NCBI RefSeq assembly: GCF_021353265.1
Contig: NZ_JAJTWU010000007.1
Span: 62,001-126,000 of the forward strand
From: Pelomonas cellulosilytica
Lineage (GTDB): Bacteria > Pseudomonadota > Gammaproteobacteria > Burkholderiales > Burkholderiaceae_C
DNA: 64,000 bases
Reading direction: 5' to 3'
Shown here: positions 55,103 to 62,467 of the stretch, piece after piece
How the letters are laid out: every line of letters starts with the position of its first letter
Numbering within the stretch: position 1 is the stretch's first letter
Program-made: the position numbers and the translations under genes
The notes under the pieces: generated by a model
Database searches by the model: none
The model's input: the letters and a program-made list of their open reading frames with translations, nothing else
Told to the model about the DNA's origin: nothing

Positions 55103-55572
55103 GCAACGCAGCGCAGTGCAGCAAGCACCGCGACAAGGCTCTCTTGGTCGACCGTGCCACGCAGTCGAAGCCGCGCACCGGCGAAGTCCAGTTCGATGCT
55201 GCCTGCGTTGGCGCGGGCTGCGCACGACGACGGCACGGAATGTGAGGCCTGCGTCATGCCGTCCGATGTGGCCGGCGCGAGTGTGATCGGCAGGAGTGCT
55301 GGCGCTGACGCTGGTGCGGGTTCAAGGCTGGCGGCCACGGCAGCGCGATGTTCGCGGCGCCATTTGAACACCAGGTTGGCGTTGATCCCGTGGGCCATCG
55401 CGATGCTGGACACTGACGCGCCGGGCAGCAGACATTGCCGGACCAGCTCGCGCTTGAGTTCGGGGCTGTGGTCGCGCCTGCGGCGGCTGGAGGGTAGGCG
55501 TCCGGCAAAGTCATCTTGAACCGGCTGTCGCTTGCGACAAGGATGCTGTCCACGTAACTTAGGTGGACGCAT
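55099..55572 (-). CDS. tnpA: IS66 protein TnpA, element 1
   Basis: An HTH protein with SPELKRELVRQCLLPGASVS and IAMAHGINANLVFKWRREHR, the IS66 Orf1 pattern, and a C-terminal domain ending in LDFAGARLRLRGTVD. No good start is seen near the domain. ATG 55572 gives 157 residues but overlaps the start of element 2, so the 5' end may be damaged by the second insertion. Confidence 0.7.
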   Translation of the reverse strand: MRPPKLRGQHPCRKRQPVQDDFAGRLPSSRRRRDHSPELKRELVRQCLLPGASVSSIAMAHGINANLVFKWRREHRAAVAASLEPAPASAPALLPITLAPATSDGMTQASHSVPSSCAARANAGSIELDFAGARLRLRGTVDQESLVAVLAALRCVA

Positions 55573-55918
55573 GACAAGCGACAAGAAGACACGGCGGCGA
55601 TACAGCGAGACAAAGAAGGCGCAGGTGCTGGCCGAATGCAGCGAGCCCGGCGCGTCAGTGGCCAAGGTAGCGATGGCCCATGGCATCAATGCCAACGTCG
55701 TTCACCGCTGGAGGCAGCTGTCTCAGGGCCAGGCTCCTGCCGAACTCGCTAAGGCAAGGGAGTTCATCGCGCTCCCGCTTCCCGCGCCGGCAGAGTCCGC
55801 TGCGGTGGTGCCTGATGTCCGAGTCGAACTCAGGCGCGGGCCGGTCTCGATCATGGTCACCTGGCCGGTCAGCGCAGCGGCAGAGCTTGCCGCGTGGACT
55901 CGCGAGCTGCTGCGGTGA
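55571..55918 (+). CDS. tnpA: IS66 protein TnpA, element 2
   Basis: A 115-residue HTH protein (RRRYSETKKAQVLAECSEPG, VAMAHGINANVVHRWRQLS). ATG 55571 (MTSDKKTRRRY). It overlaps tnpB by GTGA. It is of the same type as TnpA of element 1 but diverged. Confidence 0.9.
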   Translation: MTSDKKTRRRYSETKKAQVLAECSEPGASVAKVAMAHGINANVVHRWRQLSQGQAPAELAKAREFIALPLPAPAESAAVVPDVRVELRRGPVSIMVTWPVSAAAELAAWTRELLR

Positions 55919-56247
55919 TCCGCGTTGACGCCGTGTGGCTGGCGGTCGAGCCGCTGGACATGCGAGCCGGCACCGAGGCCGCGCTGGCTCGCGTGGTCAA
56001 CGTGTTCGGCGCCGCCAGGCCCCACCATGCCTACCTCTTTGCCAACCGTCGCGCCAACCGCATGAAGGTTCTCGTGCATGACGGCATCGGCGTGTGGCTC
56101 GCTGCTCGCCGGCTCAACAGCGGCCGGTTCTCCTGGCCCAGGGATGTCGGCGGCACCCTGACGCTGACGACGGAGCAACTCAACGCACTCGTCCTCGGTC
56201 TGCCGTGGCAGCGTCTGGGTGACGCCGGCGTCATCACCCTGCTGTAG
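55915..56247 (+). CDS. tnpB: IS66 accessory protein TnpB, element 2
   Basis: A 110-residue IS66 Orf2 protein from GTG 55915: IRVDAVWLAVEPLDMRAGTE, AYLFANRRANRMKVLVHDGI and ARRLNSGRFSWP. Coupled to tnpA. Confidence 0.9.
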   Translation: MIRVDAVWLAVEPLDMRAGTEAALARVVNVFGAARPHHAYLFANRRANRMKVLVHDGIGVWLAARRLNSGRFSWPRDVGGTLTLTTEQLNALVLGLPWQRLGDAGVITLL

Positions 56248-56289
56248 CCAGCAATTGCGACATCCACCGATGGCGCGTGAGCGCTGTCA

Positions 56290-57855
56290 TTGGCACGATT
56301 AATCCCCGTGATCGCTGACCACGCCATCGACAGTCTTGACGCCAACCAGCTGCGGGAAGTCGTGGGCGCACTGCGCGCCGAGTTGGTGCGCAAGGACAAG
56401 GCGCTGCTGTTCAAGCAGACCCTCGTCGACAAGCTCACGCACGAGAACGCGGTCCTCAAGCGACTGAAGTTCGCCGCGCAGAGCGAGGCCTACACATCCG
56501 AGCAGAAGAGCCTGCTCGACGAGACGTTCGACATGGACCTGGCGGCGGTGGCGCGCGAGATCGAGAACGCCCAGCCCAAGAAGCCCGACGGCGAGAAGCG
56601 CCAGCCCAAGCGGGCTCCGCTGCCAGCCCACCTGCCGCGCCACGACGTGCATCACGAGCCGGCCAGCACGACGTGCAAGTGCGGCTGCACGATGAAGCGC
56701 ATCGGCGAGGACGTCAGCGAGAAGCTGGACTACACCCCCGGTATCTTCACGGTCGAGCGCCACGTCCGGGGCAAATGGGTCTGTGCCGAGTGCGAGACGC
56801 TGGTGCAGGCGCCGATGGACCCGCACATCATCGACAAGGGCATCCCGACGACACGGCTGCTCGCGCAGGTGCTGGTGGCCAAGTACCTCGACCACCTCCC
56901 GCTGTACCGGCAGGAAGCCATCTTCGAGCGCGCTGGCATGGCCATCGCGCGCTCAACCCTCGCGCAGTGGGTCGGCGAGTGCGGGGTGCAGCTGCAGCCG
57001 CTCGTGGACGCGCTGACGGCAGAGCTGTTGAAGGCCCCGGTGCTGCACGCCGACGAGACACCCGTCCCGATGCTCAAGCCTGGCAAAGGCAAGACGCACC
57101 GGGCCTACATGTGGAGCTGGTGCACGACACAGTTCCATGACATCAGAGCGGTGGTCTTCAACTTCGCGGAGACCCGTGGTGGCCAGAACGCAAGGGACTT
57201 CCTGCAGCTCGGCACCAGCGCCAGCTGGAAGGGCAGCCTGGTCGTCGACGACTTCAGTGGCTACAAGCAGTGCTTCGACATGGGCGTGACCGAGGCGGGT
57301 TGCATGGCGCACGCACGACGCAAGTTCCACGAGCTCTGGGTCAACCACCAGAGCAAGGTCGGCGAGCAGGCGCTGAAGTTCTTCCAGGCGCTGTACGACG
57401 TCGAGCGCGACGCAGCCGGGCTGGGCATCGAGGACCGACGGGCCCTTCGACTCGAGAGAGCCAAGCCCGTAGCCGACGCGCTCAAGCAGTGGCTCGACGA
57501 GCACCGCCAGAAAGTGCCAGGCGGCTCAGCGACCGCCAAGGCTCTCGACTACAGCCGACGACGCTGGGAAGCGCTAACGCGTTACCTGGGCGACGGACGC
57601 CTGCCAATTGATAACAACTGGGTAGAAAACCAAATCCGCCCAATTGCTCTCGGAAGAGCGAACTGGCTCTTCGCCGGCAGCCTGCGCGCCGGCAAGCGGG
57701 CCGCGGCCATCATGAGCCTGCTGCACTCCGCGCGCATCAACGGGCACGACCCATATGCGTATCTGCGCGACGTCCTGGAGCGTCTGCCGCTGCAGCCAGC
57801 CAGCCGGATCGACGAGCTCCTGCCGCACCGCTGGCATGCTCCCCATCAAGACTAG
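56290..57855 (+). CDS. tnpC: IS66-family transposase TnpC, element 2
   Basis: A 521-residue DDE transposase. Zinc-binding CKCGCTMKRIGEDVSEKLDY and WVCAECETLVQAP precede the catalytic VLHADETPVPMLKPG (Asp), LVVDDFSGYKQCFDMG (Asp) and LPIDNNWVENQIRPIALGR (Glu). The start is TTG 56290 or GTG 56308. Apparently intact. Confidence 0.92.
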   Translation: MARLIPVIADHAIDSLDANQLREVVGALRAELVRKDKALLFKQTLVDKLTHENAVLKRLKFAAQSEAYTSEQKSLLDETFDMDLAAVAREIENAQPKKPDGEKRQPKRAPLPAHLPRHDVHHEPASTTCKCGCTMKRIGEDVSEKLDYTPGIFTVERHVRGKWVCAECETLVQAPMDPHIIDKGIPTTRLLAQVLVAKYLDHLPLYRQEAIFERAGMAIARSTLAQWVGECGVQLQPLVDALTAELLKAPVLHADETPVPMLKPGKGKTHRAYMWSWCTTQFHDIRAVVFNFAETRGGQNARDFLQLGTSASWKGSLVVDDFSGYKQCFDMGVTEAGCMAHARRKFHELWVNHQSKVGEQALKFFQALYDVERDAAGLGIEDRRALRLERAKPVADALKQWLDEHRQKVPGGSATAKALDYSRRRWEALTRYLGDGRLPIDNNWVENQIRPIALGRANWLFAGSLRAGKRAAAIMSLLHSARINGHDPYAYLRDVLERLPLQPASRIDELLPHRWHAPHQD

Positions 57856-57881
57856 AAATCGCCGAGTACCGGCTTCATGCA

Positions 57882-58154
57882 ATGCGAGAGCAATCCGTTG
57901 AAATCTACTCAGACACCACGAATGCCGCAGTCGTGCGGCATCCCGGGCGTCAATTCCCAGGCGTATTGATCCAGGGAGACACCTTGAATGGGCTGGTCCG
58001 CGAACTCAATCGAGTACACACCGACGTTCTATCGCTGAACACCGAAGTTGCCGATGAGCTTGCGTACATCCGCGACCAGCTGCAATCGCTGCTCGATCAC
58101 TATGAGGCGACGCTCTCAGCACACAACATCGAGCCCCCGTACAGCAAGAGCTGA
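57882..58154 (+). CDS. Small protein, DUF6959-like
   Basis: A 90-residue protein. SVEIYSDTTNAAVVRHPGRQ then FPGVLIQGDTLNGLVRELNR resembles the DUF6959 family, and a C-terminal helix (ELAYIRDQLQSLLDHYEATL) follows. The role is unknown. It lies between IS66 element 2 and the antiphage genes. The ATG at 57882 has a weak RBS. Confidence 0.6.
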   Translation: MREQSVEIYSDTTNAAVVRHPGRQFPGVLIQGDTLNGLVRELNRVHTDVLSLNTEVADELAYIRDQLQSLLDHYEATLSAHNIEPPYSKS

Positions 58155-58349
58155 GACGACCTCTAGGCTGGACGTCAAGGTGACTTGGCCGTCCGCCTAC
58201 GCTGGAGGGCGTGTGTTGATCGGCCATGGTGTGCGTTAGCGATGCCTGATGCACACCATCGCAGGTGCGCAGGATCAGCCGATCTTGGTCAGGACGCCGC
58301 TGGCGCGCCAGAGGGCCGTGAGGCCACGCTTACGCTTCAAGCGCCGAAT

Positions 58350-61300
58350 TCACATGAACAGACGATAGTCGTACGACCGGTCTGCGTACCTATCCAGAAG
58401 GGCGCCAATCCTGGCGACTCGCCTCGACGTTTCTATGGTGGCCGGGAGCTGCCCATAGAGATCGAAGCTGTTGAAATTCATCTTCGAGAGCCCAAGGATT
58501 TCCGCCGCCAGCGTCATGAGGTCGCTTGTCCCAGCATGCCGAGTCAGCACAAGCGGCGCAGGAATTCGGCGCTTTCCTTGGTAGTACGTGCGATTGGCTT
58601 TGAGCGCGGTGGAGGCACCATGCGCCCACAACAGCGCCGTAGCATCGTCCACCACGACGGTAGTCCCTCGGTGGATCGGGTACCCGTGGATCTCCAGATC
58701 ACCCTTCCTATTTGCGCGCGACGCCACATACCGAAGCGTGTCGTCGATGTGGATCTGCAGAAGCTCCACGCACCCAATTCCTTCCAAGCCGGCCTGCAAC
58801 CCCTGGCGTTCCTGCTTCAAGAACGGCGTTTGCTTATGCACCACGACACGTTTCGGTAGCCTAAGGTTGGCTTCGAAAAACAGCTCCCGGATGCCCTCGC
58901 CGAGACGCCGCGCGTCGTCGAAGCTCATGAAGGGGTTCTTCCTGCGCATGATCGGGTTCTCGATCTTGCTCAGCCGAAACTGCAGTCCAAGTCCGTTTGG
59001 ACTGTAGAGGTGGCTGCAACCCAGGATCACATTCCCATCCTCGCCGGGCCGATTGCGCAGGCTATAGCCGACGCCGACATATGCAGAGTCCTTATCGAGG
59101 CCGTCCAGCGCCCAGGGACTCCTCATCGCCTTTGCATAGGTGGCGAGCGAGAGCCACCAACGCACCCGGCACTGCTGCTCGTGCCTGAGCGTGTCCTCCT
59201 CTAGGAATTGAGTGGCGACGCCCTGCGGAATCGCCGAGGCCTTTACGAAGTCATGCAGGTCGAACGTCTCACCATCGACGTCATAGCCTCTGATGGCGGC
59301 CCATCTGGCAGGGACATAAATGAAGATGACGCTGGGGTTCGCGGCCGCCTTAAGCGACGAAATGGCCGCAGAAATCCTCGCACCCAGTTCTCGTGCGGAC
59401 GCAGGCGTCAAATCGACCGGCTCATCGAGACCAACGAACCCTCTGCCACCAGGCTGCGTCACCTCCAGCCCGCACTTGAATGCTGTACTGAAGCCAGGGA
59501 ACGGGAGCAAGTAGTCTTCGTCCGAGCGTGTCGGATCGACTGACTCGTGCAGCTTGTTCAGATACTCGCAAACCCGCCGCCCATCCTTGGAGGGTGCGAT
59601 CAGGGCGACGCGGATGTTTGTGGCTATGCCGGTGTCGGTCAATAGCGCGTCGAAGGGCCGATCTCTCATCAAGCCGCGAATCGGATGGGTATCGAAGGCA
59701 GACCCGCTGCCCGTTTTTGGCAAGAAGGACAGCCGCGGCTCAGCGATCTGCAGGCCGACTTGAGAGGCAAGGCGCTCGTTCTTGTCGCTCAACTTCACGG
59801 AGGCTTCCCGCTCGTCGGTGATCTTTGCGAACAAGGGCCAAGCGGAAACTGAAAACTTCACGCCCTCGTCCACATCAGGGAAACGAAGCGCCGTTTCACG
59901 CTGAGGAAGTAGCTTCTTGCGCCAAAAATCGAGCGCTTCGTTGAACTCGGCGTTGTGCTGATAGCCAAGGACCTTGACCTTTACCGCGTTGGCCACCATG
60001 CGGGGCGCCTCGCTGCCGGAGGCATCGGCAACAAAAAGGGTCGGCTTCAAAACAAGCGCTAAGGAGCCACTCACAGTCTTGACCTGCAAGATGACCGCCT
60101 TGTAGGCGATCCAGTCACGCCCTTCCACGCGCTGCTTGCTTCCGCCGCTGGGCTCCCAAATCAGACCATCGTGATCGCAAGGAAGGCCGGCTTTAGCGGC
60201 TAGCGCCAAAGCAGTCGCTCGTCTCATCAAGCTATTGGAAGTGCCGTCTTCGTAGCGCAGGTCCTCGTCATTGAGCGGTACCCGCTTGATCTCGCTGGAG
60301 ATGTTTCCGGCGAAGGCCTTTTGGATCTGCTCAGGCGCAGCGATTGCGTATACCTTGCCCCGGAATGGAGCTGCGACGAACCCATGCTTCTCACCTGTGG
60401 ATTTCAGCTCTGTCCAGACCGTTCCTGGAGCGGGCCATTTGATCAGATCGAACTCAAGAAGTTCGCCTGGTGGCTGCATCGGAAAAGCGTTGCTCTTGAT
60501 GAGGCCGCTCACCGGTAGATTCGGCAAGGAAAATGCCGCGCGCTGTGTCGTGGGCGACTCTTTGAACTTGTCCAGTATGGCGTCGAGCCTTTTGCGATCA
60601 TCAGATCGTGTTACGTGCAACGCAATCCTGCGCATCAGGTCGTCGAAGGTGACGCCGGGCACTATGAAGCGCTGGGGCTCAACACCCGCGGGCGTCTCCA
60701 GCAGGTTCGCCACGTCACCGGACGCCGGAGAGTCACCGTACTGCGTCCAAAACAGCGGTAGCCTTTGTTGCTTGGGGTCTTGATAGGCCTCCAAGAATGC
60801 AGCCATCACGCTTGCGTCTCGACCGCTGTACCCACACACAAGTACGGGATGTGATCTCAACAAAGGAATCAGTGCCGCACGCAGTTCCGCTTCTTGCTCT
60901 GCTAGCTCTCTCTGCGTGTTCTTAAGAGGGTCGTACCGGTAGTCTCCGTGCATCGCAACACACTGGAGCTCATCCAAAGCCATCGGGCGAGTGGCGCGTT
61001 CTTTTGAGTCCTGGCCAATCTCGATTGCGGTTACGCCGCTCGCCGCCGCTGCTCGGGCGACAAGACCATCGAAATTTGTAGTCCAAACTGAACTCACCAG
61101 TCGGCGCCTGGCTAGTTCCGCCAGCAGTTGATAGCCAAGGCCTGGATCTGCCGACTTCACCCAGTCTTGAAAATATCTGCGCCGGTCGTCACCACGTGCG
61201 TAGCAGGCTTCGATAAACACCGAGTATTCGTCTGCCGCGCCCTCTTTAGGAAATCGACGCTGAGAATCTAGCCAACTCTGAATTCGCTGCCTAACGGATG

Positions 61301-61517
61301 GCAATGACAGCTCTTCAAACTGACGCTCAAGCCCAGGGTTGTTTGTGAGGAAGATGGAGCGCTTCCACTCCCAGATGCACTGGGTTGCGGATGGCATCCC
61401 CGAGCTCATGGAAGCGCCAGCCCCCAAAAACACTAGCAGCGGCTGGTCCCTCGACATTCCTATCGAACGCACCAGCGCGTCCAATGACAGCGTACGGATC
61501 AAGCTCAGGTCCTCCAC
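58350..61517 (-). CDS. Single-chain SIR2-APAZ-PIWI argonaute (short-pAgo defense protein, fused type)
   Basis: A 1055-residue protein. The N-terminal SIR2 domain (about 1-300) has the NAD-binding FLGAGAS (30-36), VWTTNFDGL (Asn148), MHGD (His190) and VLVCGYSGRD (226-234). A middle region (about 330-650) fits an APAZ domain. The C terminus (about 700-1055) is a PIWI domain: YVGVGYSLRN, RVVVHKQTPFLKQERQGLQA, TTVVVDDATALLWAHG and the final SYDYRLFM. The first catalytic Asp of PIWI is replaced in YVGVGYSL, so slicing is unlikely. By family precedent (SPARSA), guide-target recognition of invading DNA triggers NAD depletion. The start is a GTG. Confidence 0.85.
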   Translation of the reverse strand: MEDLSLIRTLSLDALVRSIGMSRDQPLLVFLGAGASMSSGMPSATQCIWEWKRSIFLTNNPGLERQFEELSLPSVRQRIQSWLDSQRRFPKEGAADEYSVFIEACYARGDDRRRYFQDWVKSADPGLGYQLLAELARRRLVSSVWTTNFDGLVARAAAASGVTAIEIGQDSKERATRPMALDELQCVAMHGDYRYDPLKNTQRELAEQEAELRAALIPLLRSHPVLVCGYSGRDASVMAAFLEAYQDPKQQRLPLFWTQYGDSPASGDVANLLETPAGVEPQRFIVPGVTFDDLMRRIALHVTRSDDRKRLDAILDKFKESPTTQRAAFSLPNLPVSGLIKSNAFPMQPPGELLEFDLIKWPAPGTVWTELKSTGEKHGFVAAPFRGKVYAIAAPEQIQKAFAGNISSEIKRVPLNDEDLRYEDGTSNSLMRRATALALAAKAGLPCDHDGLIWEPSGGSKQRVEGRDWIAYKAVILQVKTVSGSLALVLKPTLFVADASGSEAPRMVANAVKVKVLGYQHNAEFNEALDFWRKKLLPQRETALRFPDVDEGVKFSVSAWPLFAKITDEREASVKLSDKNERLASQVGLQIAEPRLSFLPKTGSGSAFDTHPIRGLMRDRPFDALLTDTGIATNIRVALIAPSKDGRRVCEYLNKLHESVDPTRSDEDYLLPFPGFSTAFKCGLEVTQPGGRGFVGLDEPVDLTPASARELGARISAAISSLKAAANPSVIFIYVPARWAAIRGYDVDGETFDLHDFVKASAIPQGVATQFLEEDTLRHEQQCRVRWWLSLATYAKAMRSPWALDGLDKDSAYVGVGYSLRNRPGEDGNVILGCSHLYSPNGLGLQFRLSKIENPIMRRKNPFMSFDDARRLGEGIRELFFEANLRLPKRVVVHKQTPFLKQERQGLQAGLEGIGCVELLQIHIDDTLRYVASRANRKGDLEIHGYPIHRGTTVVVDDATALLWAHGASTALKANRTYYQGKRRIPAPLVLTRHAGTSDLMTLAAEILGLSKMNFNSFDLYGQLPATIETSRRVARIGALLDRYADRSYDYRLFM

Positions 61518-61621
61518 TCCGTGTTGTACCTCTTGCGGGCACTAAATCAGGTTGGCCATTTCGCCTTGGGATACTCAGAAGCGGTTCCCTTGTCGTCGTC
61601 CACCGCCATAGTAGCCGCGCG

Positions 61622-62467
61622 CTATGGGTATGGAGTCAGAGCAGAAACTGCTATGACCGCGTCCAGCAGGCGGCACACCTTGGCCGCCGCCGCGCCCCTG
61701 ACGTGGAAGCCCAGCTCCAGCGAGTATGCAAAGCTCCACCTGGTCATGTTTGAGGACCCGGCATAGCACTCCGAGTCATCGACCCGAACGACCTTTGCGT
61801 GGAACGTCTCGTTCTCCGGCCTATCCGGTCTTGGGATGCGGAAATCGTAGACAGCCACACCTAGCGCCTTGAGTTCACCAGCCTTGCTGGCAAGAGCGGC
61901 GGGGAGCCCGTCGCGGACCACAAGTTCCCGTGCCACTCCGGGGCGCGTCGCCTGAAACAAGCTGACGATGCGCTCCGCGCCATCCTCGTCGACGAAGGGC
62001 GTCATGACCGAGAAGCGCCGCGTGGCGTTGGCGGCCATTTGGCCCAGCATCACTGCAGTCTCTTCAAGGCCCCAAACGCCTTCGATGGTGCGCTCCAGCT
62101 CTGCGACCAGTCGGCTTGGCGCGGCTGGACGCGAGATGACGACTTCCACCTCGTTGGCGTCAGAATGGACCCTGTCTCGGTAGAGGCGTGCCCCTCGCAT
62201 CAGCGAGGCAACTTCGCGGGCCATCCCTTGGGATAAAGCTACGGCCCACATGCCGTGAGAGTCCTTGCTCACGACCCCCGCGTCTTCGGCAGCCTGCAGC
62301 GCGGTCAGAACCGCGGGAAGCCGCGAGCTGCTAATTCCGCAGATCCGCGCGAGCTCTCGAGCGCCGTGCGTTCCGGGCAGCTTGCCCGCCCCTGCCCAGC
62401 TGAGCGCAGGCTCGAGCACCTCGGCATGAGTCGCGAGTCGGACGAAGAGGTCGTCAGCTTGCTGCAC
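61622..62467 (-). CDS. drmC: DISARM protein DrmC (phospholipase D-like)
   Basis: A 281-residue protein. The PLD signature HxK-x4-D-x6-GSxN appears once: FHAKVVRVDDSECYAGSSNM. The N-terminal part has a winged-helix-like segment (RELARICGISSSRLPAVLTA). The GTG at 62467 has AAGGTG 7 bases upstream and overlaps the drmB stop by 14 bp; a longer frame to 62560 is antisense-style overlap. In DISARM, DrmC accompanies DrmA and DrmB. 104 bp separate it from the argonaute gene on the same strand. Confidence 0.82.
   Translation of the reverse strand: MQQADDLFVRLATHAEVLEPALSWAGAGKLPGTHGARELARICGISSSRLPAVLTALQAAEDAGVVSKDSHGMWAVALSQGMAREVASLMRGARLYRDRVHSDANEVEVVISRPAAPSRLVAELERTIEGVWGLEETAVMLGQMAANATRRFSVMTPFVDEDGAERIVSLFQATRPGVARELVVRDGLPAALASKAGELKALGVAVYDFRIPRPDRPENETFHAKVVRVDDSECYAGSSNMTRWSFAYSLELGFHVRGAAAAKVCRLLDAVIAVSALTPYP

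Larger units (their letters stand above)
53080..55553 (-). mobile_element. IS66-family element 1 (minus orientation)
   Basis: tnpA-tnpB-tnpC in the standard order with overlapping stops and starts. The ends are approximate; I could not fix the terminal inverted repeats. It abuts IS66 element 2 head to head at about 55,553. Confidence 0.6.
55554..57870 (+). mobile_element. IS66-family element 2 (plus orientation)
   Basis: A complete tnpA-tnpB-tnpC set. The left end probably begins GTAACTTAGGTGGACGC at 55,554, just before tnpA; the right end lies shortly after the tnpC stop and is approximate. Confidence 0.6.

Noticed and set aside
53204-55519. 771-codon plus-strand frame
   Set aside because: Antisense to IS66 tnpC, tnpB and tnpA.
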